From Acidobacteriota bacterium (GTDB lineage Bacteria > Acidobacteriota > Aminicenantia > UBA2199), in NCBI GenBank assembly GCA_021817755.1, contig JAKAGC010000166.1, forward strand, positions 1 to 7,821: DNA of 7,821 bases, written 5' to 3'. The position numbers and the translations under genes are program-made. The notes below the pieces were generated by a model. It had not been told where the DNA came from and made no database searches. It saw only the letters and a program-made list of their open reading frames with translations. Of this stretch, positions 1 to 6,613 are shown in pieces. How positions within the stretch are numbered: the stretch's first letter is position 1; every line of letters starts with the position of its first letter.

Positions 1-714
1 GCCAATATGGAACCTGGACTCATAAAACGAATCGTAGAAGAAGTTCATAAACAAGGTTTGAAAGCATGGAGTCATCTCGCTGTTTTTCCATCCATGGCTT
101 CCGATTCCATAGACGCAGGGATGGACGGTGTATCACACAGTCCCATGTTTTATTTCCAGAGTATGGAAAATCCTCCCCAAACGTACCTGGATTCCAAAAA
201 GATAAAAGTAGATTCATCCGTGTTAGAGACACAATCCGAAATGTATAAAAAATTGTTTTCCCGAATGGTTGAAAAAAATATAATTCTCGATGCCACTGTA
301 TTTGTTTATTATTATTCCGCAGAAAAGCCTACTTGTGAAGAAAAGGAAAAAGGAAAATGGGAAATAATGAAACAGAATTATGAATTTGCCATTAAGGCAA
401 CTGCTGCAGCATATATGAGCGGAGTAAAAATTTCTGCCGGAACCGATTACATGGTGGAGTCAGGAGATGCGTTTCCCAATATTCACAAAGAGATTGAGTT
501 GCTCGTATTACAGTGTGGGTTGACTCCCATCGATGCCATACGTGCAGCCACTTATAACAATGCCCAGGTAATGGGAATAAATGCAAAAACAGGTTCCATA
601 GAAAAAGGAAAAATGGCGGACCTGGTCATACTCACAGCAGACCCGTTGATTAAGATCGAAAACACCAGGTCCATTCAAATGGTAATAAAAGAAGGCCGAA
701 TATTTCAACGATAA
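1..714 (+). CDS. Amidohydrolase, imidazolonepropionase-like, C-terminal part (5' end outside window)
   Basis: The frame is open from base 1 and ends at TAA 712-714. The first ATG, at base 7, is internal, because family members are usually 400-450 aa and only about 237 residues are present. Seen, numbering from that ATG: KAWSHLA with His23 and DGVSHSP with His44, which fit the two later metal-ligand histidines; ISAGTDYM with Asp147, the catalytic/metal aspartate; then the usual C-terminal signature ATYNNAQVMG, GSIEKGKMADLVIL and a DPL..I....I..VIKEG tail, where the composite beta-sandwich closes. Known for the family: metal-dependent hydrolysis of cyclic amides, or of dipeptides in prolidase-like members. 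The substrate cannot be told, and the first HxH metal motif lies upstream of the window. Whether it is exported cannot be seen because the N-terminus is missing. It converges with the small membrane-protein gene at 783-1130, with 68 bp between the stop codons and no clear terminator there. Confidence 0.92.
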   Translation, partial: ANMEPGLIKRIVEEVHKQGLKAWSHLAVFPSMASDSIDAGMDGVSHSPMFYFQSMENPPQTYLDSKKIKVDSSVLETQSEMYKKLFSRMVEKNIILDATVFVYYYSAEKPTCEEKEKGKWEIMKQNYEFAIKATAAAYMSGVKISAGTDYMVESGDAFPNIHKEIELLVLQCGLTPIDAIRAATYNNAQVMGINAKTGSIEKGKMADLVILTADPLIKIENTRSIQMVIKEGRIFQR

Positions 715-782
715 ACAAAATGGATAATTAAATCAGGATATAAATTCTTACTAATCTTCAGAGGTGATGATTATATTCAGCG

Positions 783-1130
783 TTAAGGAAATAAGAATTT
801 ATTAATTAATGGATACAACCAACCAGCAACAATGATTACTATTCCGATGACTTTAAGAAAAGGGACCAAAGATTCCACTAATTTGTATTCTTCTTTTCCT
901 TTATTCTCGTCTTTTTCAATTGCGTTTCTCGAATTCAATGCCATTTCCTTAACTGCAAGTGCAATTTGGCTAAATAGTATAAAGAATATTCCGATTGCCG
1001 AAAAAATAATTCCTGTGGTCAACCAAAATAAAATCGCAATCGATGTGAATATCTGATTGGGAAATCCTTGTCCATATAATGTGGATGCTACTATCACACA
1101 TAAAAGAAAAAACAATTTTGTTTTTCTCAT
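783..1130 (-). CDS. Small hypothetical membrane protein (115 aa, three hydrophobic segments)
   Basis: The product is not recognised. The start ATG (1128-1130) is preceded by GGAGG (complement of 1137-1141) at 6 nt, a strong ribosome site that supports this start. Hydrophobic segments lie at residues about 5-19 (MRKTK then a leucine/valine run ending in TLYGQG, which could be a signal peptide cleaved near Gly20), about 28-60 (a long segment rich in I, F, L and A) and about 91-113 (ending near the C-terminus, GWLYPLINKFLFP). Between the second and third lies a charged stretch, residues about 61-85 (KEMALNSRNAIEKDENKGKE), likely a soluble loop. If residues 1-20 are cleaved, a two-helix membrane protein with one polar loop remains. 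There is no catalytic motif. It lies 405 bp downstream of the giant exported-protein gene on the same strand, too far to call an operon. The three-segment pattern and the ribosome site make it likely real. Confidence 0.72.
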   Translation of the reverse strand: MRKTKLFFLLCVIVASTLYGQGFPNQIFTSIAILFWLTTGIIFSAIGIFFILFSQIALAVKEMALNSRNAIEKDENKGKEEYKLVESLVPFLKVIGIVIIVAGWLYPLINKFLFP

Positions 1131-1535
1131 CTTTTTCCTCCATATTATTAATCAATCTTAATTTTTGTATTAAAATCAAAATCGATTATGGCACTAAAAA
1201 TAAGAGGTGTCCATCCTAAAAGTTGTGCAAAATTAAGCTTTCGGAAAACCATTCTAATATAGCCGATATGAAGAAACAGATCAATAATTCAAATGTATCT
1301 AAAAAATACTATACTGCCTTTCACTCAATCAATTTGAACTATTAATCGATACTGCACCGAATTAATGACAAATGGTTTACGCCCCATTTTTAATATAAAA
1401 TTATACTTAATACAAGCAATCGTACACACCACATCTGGAATTGCAAATTAAAATATTTCTTCTCATTTAATTGCTGCCAAATCTTAAAAAGAATTTGTCA
1501 TTACTACAGATTGTGAAAAACACAGTATGGATTAG
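1131..1535. other. AT-rich intergenic region, no gene seen
   Basis: These 405 bp separate the stop of the giant exported-protein gene from the start of the small membrane-protein gene, both on the - strand. The part next to 1131 carries the ribosome site of the downstream gene. I see no sigma-70 promoter good enough to call for that gene and no U-tailed hairpin behind the stop at 1536. A possible IS end lies at 1206-1234. A 25-codon frame on the + strand (1268-1345, starting MKKQINNSN) has no ribosome site and is not called as a gene. The other frames are full of stops. Confidence 0.6.
1206..1234 (+). mobile_element. Possible orphan IS256-type terminal inverted repeat (remnant)
   Basis: The segment reads GGTGTCCATCCTAAAAG then TTGTGCAAAATTA. 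From memory of the family, IS256-type ends have a GTCC-like outer part followed within about ten bases by TTGTGTAAAA or TTGTGCAAAA. In that reading the outside of the element is to the left and the inside to the right. No partner inverted repeat, target duplication or transposase frame is visible in the window, so at most this is a remnant. A chance match is a real possibility. Confidence 0.22.
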
Positions 1536-4500
1536 TTAATTAGAATAAGTATATATTATCGAAAAAGTTTTAGAAATATCTTTTGCGATTACTCCCGAAT
1601 CAATGCAGGTGATTTTCACCTGATAGTCGCTCCCTATTGGCATTCGCCCCGGTATTGTCCATATAAATTGTTTTGAAGTAGCCGGAACCGAAGGAGCAAT
1701 TACAGAAAGAGATTTTCCACCTTTATAGAGTTCGATTTTTACATTTGTAATTTTGAAAGCTTCCCAGGAAATCAAACAATCGGTTCCCATTAGCATAATG
1801 TTTCCCGCAACCGGAGAAGTTATGTGAATACTACGTGCTTTTAAATTGAAACCTGTTTTGAGGGTATCCGATTGAAAAGCCAATAAACCTGCCAAATCAT
1901 AGGTTTTACCAATTGTACTATTAATCAGTTTGAATTTAATCGTTTCACCATTTGTGTTTCCCAAAATAGTTGCGAAATATGTTCCGTCAGTATTAATCGG
2001 GCTAAGGGATCTGCCATCATTTTCACCTTTGGAGCCAGCGCTCGCCAGATAATAACCTGCCACATTAATCGGTTTTCCCTCAAAGTAGGCAGTACCCGTG
2101 CAAACCATGTTATATTGATTTCCTTTAATAACCGGCCAAATAACATTAGACGCTTTTAATCCATTGGCCTTTCTTTTCTGCGAAATCGGGAATGTGGTGA
2201 TACCATGAGGATAAGTTAATACACCCGCTTGATTCATTAAAATCAAATAACCTTTGTTTGGCTCCATTTGGGTTAAATCACCAATAAGAGTCGAATCAAT
2301 TTTAATCACCGATTGAGTTTGGCTTTTCACCTGGTTTACCGGAGTCATGATTGTATTTACTGCATCATTGACAGATAGATTAAGTGTTGGCAAGTAAGCA
2401 GTCCAGTTCCAACCCGTTATCAATGAAAGAGGGGAATTAAAAGGAACAGTTATCCCTGTAACATCCAAGACGCAAGCCTGATTTGTTTTAACTTTATACA
2501 TGATACCGTCAGAAATTCCATTCATATCTGTCAGGTCTCCAATCCAATTCCCACCAGAATAAATAGCCGCTTGGTTCTGACTTTTGATTTGTTCCACCTT
2601 ATCTGTAAGACTTCCAAAAACCGAATTAAAAGAAGTATCGGAAGGAATGGTGTTGAAGGAAATCCAGTTCCAGCCATTGACCAATGCAATATTTTGTCCC
2701 CTGGAACCAAAATGAATTGGGAAACCATTATAAGAGGTATTACTAATGAATTCGATGGATTCGCTACCATCAATGGAGGGCCCCGAAGGAAGGGGCCACA
2801 ATTTGAAAGTGATCGTTTCGTCTGAGTTTTCATTGCTACCAATCGTCATATAGTAGTTTCCATTGGATTGCACGGGAGCGACAGCCCGGCAATCGGAGAT
2901 TCCACCCGGGCCAAATGCTCCGATCCAATCGCCAGCAGCAGCAGTAATATTTCCATTATAAGCCTTTCCATATACTATCATATTATTTTGTAAACCTTCC
3001 GATAGTATCCAACCTCCAGGTGGATTAAAAGTAAAATTGGCAGTTATTGTCATATCAGAAGTTACATTAGCAACAGTTAATGGATTGGCCGTAGTAGTCC
3101 CAAACCCATTGGTTCCAGTCCAATTAACAAATGCATAGCCGTTAATGGGAACAGCGGTAACCGCCGCACAATTGGTTCCTTGAACAACAGTTTGATTTGT
3201 AATCCCGATCAACGTTCCTCCAATACCGGAAGCAAAGTTCACCGTACAAATCGGATTCCCAGAAATTTTTGCGATAAAAGCATCTTGTATTCCACCATTG
3301 TAAGTTAAATCCGGCCCAACGGTCACTGGGAAAATTATATTGGTGGAATCAGTACGCCCCCCAATATAAGCCCTTCCCCATTTATCTACAGCAATTCCAT
3401 AAGCACATTCTCCTCCAACTCCTCCAATATAACCACAATAGTCCAATCCAGTTCCATCTGTTTTGATTTTTGACACAAATGCTTCTTCTGATCCATTGAA
3501 ACTTAAGTCGGGACCTAAAATAACTGGAAATGTGGATTCAGTAGAACTGGTTCGGCCAGAAATATATGCACTTCCAAAATCATCTACACTAATTCCAAAA
3601 CTTACATCATCTCCAGAACCACCAACATATCCACAAAATTCTATAAGAGTCCCGGCTGCATTTATTTTCGTGACAAATGCATCATAGCCACCATTATAAC
3701 TCAGATCAGGACCCATTACTACAGGAAAAGTTGTATCTGGGGAGGCAGTCCATCCTGTTAAATAGGAACATCCGGTATTATCTACTGCAATTCCTATACC
3801 TAAATCCTCTCCAGTTCCTCCTATATACCCACAGTGGAGCAGAGAGGTCCCTTCCGAATTAATCTTCGCAATAAAAATATCACCGCCTCCATTATATGTC
3901 AAATCAGGACCTACAGATACAGGAAATGTTAACTCTGTTGAGCTAGTAACTCCACAGACATAAACACAATTCAAATTATCCAATGCTATTCCATATCCCC
4001 GATCATCATCTGAACCTCCGATATAACCGCAGTAAACTAACCCGGTTCCATCAGCTTTTATTTTAGTTACAAAAGCATCGAAACTGCCTCCATTGTAAGT
4101 CTTATCCGGCCCAATTGTTTCTGGGAATGTTGTTTCTGTAGAAGAAGTTTGTCCTGTCATATATGAATTTCCTGAGGCATCTACTACGATCATTCCTCCA
4201 TAATCATCCGATATACCTCCAATATATCCACAATAATCCAGATTAGTCCCTGCGGTATTTACTTTCAGTACAAAAGCATCCATACCTCCACCATTATAGG
4301 ATAAATCAGGACCAATAACTACTGGAAATGTTAGTTCGGTTGATGAAGTAGTTCCGCTTACATAGGCGCATCCTATTTCATCCACGGCAATTCTATTACC
4401 TATGTCTGAATTTGAGCCACCAATATATCCACAGTAAACTAAACCAATTCCATCTGCACTTACTTTTGCGACAAAGGCATCAGAATCCCCATTCATGGTT

Positions 4501-5537
4501 AAATCTGGTCCTACGGTTTCTGGAAAAGTTGTTTGAGAAGAAGTCGTACATCCAATAACATATGCACAACCGGATAAATCAACACATATACCTTTGCAAT
4601 AATCACTCCCAGAACCCCCAATATACCCACAATAAACGATTACTGCAGGATCTAAAACAAGTGTATGCTTTGAATCGTATTTCCCTACATTAAATCCAAA
4701 CATTACCTTTGAGGCTTTCTCAGTTTTATTTGTTATATTTTCTTTTTCGATTGCATAGCTTAATGCCACAGTCTCATGTTTTCCATTTATATCCTGCCAT
4801 GCTTCCGGTGTATCATCGTAAAATCCCCCAACTGGCGTTTTAATTTCCAATTGACCTTTGCTATTTTCTTTTACACTCTCAGCACCTTGGTAAGCAAGTT
4901 TTATTTGCGATGGATCAGCACCGGGATGCACAATGAACTCATACTTCATTTTATGCACAGTGCCGTGATAGACCAGATCGATACCGGGCCATAAATTCCT
5001 GTAAATAATTTTCGATGCTCCTTGAAGCCCTGTTTTCCATTCATTCTTTTTTCCTTTAAAATATGAAACAGTCGTTCCGCATTGTTCCAGGCATTCCGGT
5101 TTCACATTTTTTTTTGCTCTCACAAACTCAAGTTTTACCACCCATCGTTTCGAGGGTTTCATTGGCTCTTTCATTTCATGCTTATTATTAGAAATTTTGG
5201 GAGGTGTCGGAACCTTTTTATAAAAAGGTTCTGATTCGCTGGAAGCAACCAGAGAAAATGTAATCCCTTCCGAGGTAAAATAGACGGTTTTGTCTTTTCC
5301 CTGTACATAATAGTATACTTTTTTATTCATTTGCCCTTTATTGGGAATAAAGTACAGGGGCATCTTACCGTAATCTTTATTAATTTTTACATGAGATTGC
5401 TCAATTCCATTCATCTCTCTAATTGAAGCAATAGGTAATGCATTTCCTTTAGTTTCTTTTAACCCCTGAAAACCGATCGATGAAATCCATAATAAGCTAC
5501 CAGTTATCATTAAAATCACTAAAAACCATTTACTCAT
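1536..5537 (-). CDS. Giant exported mosaic protein: DUF7948-like domain, seven SBBP repeats, duplicated C-terminal modules
   Basis: The 1333-aa product starts at ATG 5535-5537 with GGGAGG (5544-5549) 6 nt upstream. Seen in order: a signal or membrane segment, residues about 4-24; a DUF7948-type domain, about 58-298, with LYFIPNKGQM, NLWPGIDLVYHG, YEFIVHPGADPSQIKL and a closing HTLVLDPAV; seven SBBP repeats, 302-761; a divergent InlB-B-like repeat, about 764-836 (CTVNF... VNWTGTN... MTITANFTF); module A, about 842-944; module B, about 952-1029 and again 1036-1112 (GWNW..., IGDLT.M, NQA.VL); module A again, about 1134-1230; and a Kre9/Knh1-like (Ser-Thr-rich, PF10342-type) beta-sandwich, about 1236-1327 (ITSPVAGNIMLMGTDCLISW... 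FIWTIPG). Proteins of this build are secreted or cell-surface, with no established activity. Adhesion or carbohydrate binding is inference. I see no clear C-terminal sorting signal. CxxxC pairs occur at Cys149/153 and Cys314/318. Expression probably starts from the promoter at 5682-5710. It is certain as a gene; the function is unknown. Confidence 0.95.
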   Translation of the reverse strand: MSKWFLVILMITGSLLWISSIGFQGLKETKGNALPIASIREMNGIEQSHVKINKDYGKMPLYFIPNKGQMNKKVYYYVQGKDKTVYFTSEGITFSLVASSESEPFYKKVPTPPKISNNKHEMKEPMKPSKRWVVKLEFVRAKKNVKPECLEQCGTTVSYFKGKKNEWKTGLQGASKIIYRNLWPGIDLVYHGTVHKMKYEFIVHPGADPSQIKLAYQGAESVKENSKGQLEIKTPVGGFYDDTPEAWQDINGKHETVALSYAIEKENITNKTEKASKVMFGFNVGKYDSKHTLVLDPAVIVYCGYIGGSGSDYCKGICVDLSGCAYVIGCTTSSQTTFPETVGPDLTMNGDSDAFVAKVSADGIGLVYCGYIGGSNSDIGNRIAVDEIGCAYVSGTTSSTELTFPVVIGPDLSYNGGGMDAFVLKVNTAGTNLDYCGYIGGISDDYGGMIVVDASGNSYMTGQTSSTETTFPETIGPDKTYNGGSFDAFVTKIKADGTGLVYCGYIGGSDDDRGYGIALDNLNCVYVCGVTSSTELTFPVSVGPDLTYNGGGDIFIAKINSEGTSLLHCGYIGGTGEDLGIGIAVDNTGCSYLTGWTASPDTTFPVVMGPDLSYNGGYDAFVTKINAAGTLIEFCGYVGGSGDDVSFGISVDDFGSAYISGRTSSTESTFPVILGPDLSFNGSEEAFVSKIKTDGTGLDYCGYIGGVGGECAYGIAVDKWGRAYIGGRTDSTNIIFPVTVGPDLTYNGGIQDAFIAKISGNPICTVNFASGIGGTLIGITNQTVVQGTNCAAVTAVPINGYAFVNWTGTNGFGTTTANPLTVANVTSDMTITANFTFNPPGGWILSEGLQNNMIVYGKAYNGNITAAAGDWIGAFGPGGISDCRAVAPVQSNGNYYMTIGSNENSDETITFKLWPLPSGPSIDGSESIEFISNTSYNGFPIHFGSRGQNIALVNGWNWISFNTIPSDTSFNSVFGSLTDKVEQIKSQNQAAIYSGGNWIGDLTDMNGISDGIMYKVKTNQACVLDVTGITVPFNSPLSLITGWNWTAYLPTLNLSVNDAVNTIMTPVNQVKSQTQSVIKIDSTLIGDLTQMEPNKGYLILMNQAGVLTYPHGITTFPISQKRKANGLKASNVIWPVIKGNQYNMVCTGTAYFEGKPINVAGYYLASAGSKGENDGRSLSPINTDGTYFATILGNTNGETIKFKLINSTIGKTYDLAGLLAFQSDTLKTGFNLKARSIHITSPVAGNIMLMGTDCLISWEAFKITNVKIELYKGGKSLSVIAPSVPATSKQFIWTIPGRMPIGSDYQVKITCIDSGVIAKDISKTFSIIYTYSN
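1848..3014 (-). repeat. A-B-B-A arrangement of duplicated modules in the giant protein
   Basis: Module A occurs at residues about 842-944 (bases 2706-3014) and about 1134-1230 (bases 1848-2138). Shared positions include a NM.V.G.AY start, a G.W/Y..A.G..G..D.R...P motif, G.Y..TI..N.N, ETI.FKL and a late F.S.T...GF. It resembles the 'IGAF..GECRG... ETI.FKLYD..TGK.YD' modules common in exported Bacteroidota proteins. Module B occurs as a tandem pair at residues about 952-1029 (2451-2684) and 1036-1112 (2202-2432), each with GWNW, a V.Q[IV]KSQ.Q core, IGDLT.M, a G.[ML]Y.[VL]-like strand and NQA.VL. The two B copies are flanked by the two A copies. The similarity is visible by eye at protein level only. 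Confidence 0.8.
3255..4634 (-). repeat. Seven tandem SBBP repeats (66-67 codons each), probable seven-bladed beta-propeller
   Basis: Units begin at residues 302, 368, 435, 502, 568, 634 and 700 of the giant protein (bases 4634, 4436, 4235, 4034, 3836, 3638 and 3440, reading leftward). Each starts with [YHF]CGY[IV]GG, followed by a D-x-x-G-rich turn, AVD..G.AY..G.TSS, TFP, GPDL.YNGG and DAFVAKI. CGY, GG, FP, GPD and NG are present in all seven copies. Spacing is 66, 67, 67, 66, 66 and 66 residues. The codons have diverged between copies, so this is an old protein-level repeat, not a recent DNA duplication. The last unit lacks a following CGYIGG strand while the first opens with one, which fits the ring closure of a beta-propeller. 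Confidence 0.93.
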
Positions 5538-5681
5538 AGTATTCCTCCCATCACTGATTTTTATTTAATTATCGTAAATTATCTCCCGTATCCTCAACTA
5601 AATAATTAGTACTTTTTTAAAAAATTCATATCCAAAATTATTTTATTAATCTCTTCCTTCTATGACCTTTCAGTCTAAAAT

Positions 5682-5710
5682 ATAATAATTCTATTTCGCT
5701 ACATTGTCAA
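5682..5710 (-). promoter_or_regulatory. Sigma-70 type promoter for the giant exported-protein gene
   Basis: On the - strand, TTGACA (complement of 5705-5710) is a perfect -35 consensus. It is separated by exactly 17 bp from TATTAT (5682-5687), one mismatch from TATAAT. Transcription would start near 5675, leaving a leader of roughly 138 nt before the ATG at 5537. The site lies in the gap after the stop of the gene at 5802-6455, so the giant gene can be transcribed on its own. In such AT-rich DNA a -10 box alone means little, but the perfect -35 box with ideal spacing makes this the best promoter in the window. Confidence 0.62.
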
Positions 5711-5776
5711 GAGATAAATGAAAATCATTTTTCTTTTCTGTACTAAAGTTGTATTTCTTCTAAAAAATTTTAATTC

Positions 5777-5794
5777 TTCCCCAATTTCCCCAAT
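5777..5794. repeat. Perfect 9-bp tandem duplication (TTCCCCAAT twice)
   Basis: TTCCCCAAT occurs at 5777-5785 and again directly at 5786-5794, just after the stop codon (5802-5804) of the - strand gene at 5802-6455. On the transcribed strand it reads ATTGGGGAA twice, a G-rich island in very AT-rich DNA. It could be a slippage product or an operator half-site pair. Nothing shows a function. Confidence 0.7.
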
Positions 5795-5801
5795 GACTGG
5801 A

Positions 5802-6455
5802 TCAATTATTTTTGAAAATTTCTAACTCTCGTTTCTTGCTGATTTTCTCAAGCCAATTTTTTTTATCGATTACTCCTTCTTCATTTTCTATATAAAGACG
5901 TCCTTTTTCTATTAACCATATTTCATCAATAGGAATTGTAGATATTTGCTCATTAGTCAAAGTGACTGAAAATTTATTATAGTAATTTTCGGTTGGATGA
6001 AAGCGGCTTCGATAACTCAATATTGATAATTCAAATTCATCACAGATAGGGATAATAACTACTCCCGCCTCATTGGTCACAAATTTTTTATATGACAAAG
6101 AACCAAGGGGTTTAACTACTACTCCTAATATCCCAATACCGGATTCATCACGGACCTCAACACTAAAGTATTCATTCCCTAGTACTTTCTCCTCCGATAC
6201 TTTCATCGGTGAATGATTTTCGGGGATAATGGCATGAATTTTATTATGATCTATCAAAACCCACTTACCATAATAGCGTTCATGGCTATGCAAATCGCCA
6301 TCAAACTGCAAAATAAAAGTATGATCCGGTTTTATTTGGATTGTTTTACATGCCATTGCACAAAATTCATAGGCACCATAAATGCTTGGTTCCTGTCCAT
6401 ATATTATAATTGCACATAGAACAAACAAAAATGTTAATATCGTGAAAATTTTCAT
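5802..6455 (-). CDS. Hypothetical exported protein, 217 aa, possible two-domain beta-rich
   Basis: The family is not recognised. Residues 1-20 (MKIFTILTFLFVLCAIIIYG, then QEPS) form a clear signal peptide, which supports the ATG at 6453-6455 although its ribosome site is poor: AGAAGGA ends 13 nt upstream. The stretch at residues about 25-75, with IYGAYE, a Cys32/Cys36 pair, IKPDHTFILQFDGD and YYGKWVL, reads like the first strands of a lipocalin-type barrel (short exported proteins with a G.W.. strand), but this is only a resemblance. Residues about 96-150 (FSVEVRDESGIGILGVVV, then KKFVTNEAGVVIIPI) look like a carboxypeptidase-regulatory-type beta-sandwich: D..G..I.GV.V, then TN.AG. The C-terminus, 181-217, is charged and lysine-rich. 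Likely periplasmic or surface located. It sits 264 bp upstream of the giant exported-protein gene, which has its own promoter, so linkage is loose. Confidence 0.8.
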   Translation of the reverse strand: MKIFTILTFLFVLCAIIIYGQEPSIYGAYEFCAMACKTIQIKPDHTFILQFDGDLHSHERYYGKWVLIDHNKIHAIIPENHSPMKVSEEKVLGNEYFSVEVRDESGIGILGVVVKPLGSLSYKKFVTNEAGVVIIPICDEFELSILSYRSRFHPTENYYNKFSVTLTNEQISTIPIDEIWLIEKGRLYIENEEGVIDKKNWLEKISKKRELEIFKNN

Positions 6456-6550
6456 TGATTTAACTTTGTCCTTCTTACTTGTTTACTCGACTCACACTTA
6501 AAATAATTCATGTTTTCTTCCAATTTTAGCATATTAAAAATACTATGAAA

Positions 6551-6579
6551 TTTATAATTCTAATATAATCAATTGACAA
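6551..6579 (-). promoter_or_regulatory. Weak candidate promoter for the 217-aa exported protein gene
   Basis: On the - strand, TTGTCA (6574-6579) and TATAAA (6551-6556) are separated by 17 bp, giving a start near 6544 and a leader of about 90 nt before the ATG at 6455. Both boxes differ from consensus and the region is very AT-rich, so chance is possible. Placement between the two - strand genes is right for a promoter. Confidence 0.33.
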
Positions 6580-6586
6580 CAATTTC

Positions 6587-6605
6587 GAAGATTTTGCCGA
6601 TCTTC
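6587..6605 (-). terminator. Short hairpin after the small exported-protein gene, weak terminator candidate
   Basis: GAAGAT (6587-6592) and ATCTTC (6600-6605) form a 6-bp perfect stem with a 7-nt loop, starting 9 bp past the stop codon at 6614. The position is typical of a terminator, but the stem has only two G-C pairs and no U-run follows on the - strand (it continues GAAATTGTTG), so intrinsic termination would be weak at best. Confidence 0.25.
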
Positions 6606-6613
6606 AATTTAAA

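Noticed and set aside
752..773. TAATC / GATTA inverted repeat between the convergent genes as a two-way terminator.
   Set aside because: Only a 5-bp AT-rich stem with a 12-nt loop and no T-run on either side.
1268..1345. 25-codon + strand frame starting MKKQINNSN inside the gap at 1131-1535, possibly the start of a transposase behind the IS-like end.
   Set aside because: No ribosome site, ends after 25 codons, and continuing past the stop in any frame gives nothing like a transposase.
1511..1526. TGTG/CACA hairpin just past the stop of the giant gene as a terminator.
   Set aside because: Four-base stem, no U-run; easily chance.
2571..2825. Long frames opposite to or overlapping the giant gene, such as this 84-aa + strand one, as overlapping genes.
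   Set aside because: They are frame shadows of a clear SBBP/GWNW-type coding sequence, with no ribosome sites or own domains.
3255..4634. The regular 200-bp periodicity as a CRISPR-like or DNA-level satellite array.
   Set aside because: The period is in-frame and conserved at protein level with diverged codons; it is a coding repeat of the SBBP type.
6573..6578. TTGACA on the + strand in the gap between the two - strand genes as a promoter pointing right.
   Set aside because: At 17 bp spacing the -10 position reads GCCGAT, and there is no + strand gene to serve.
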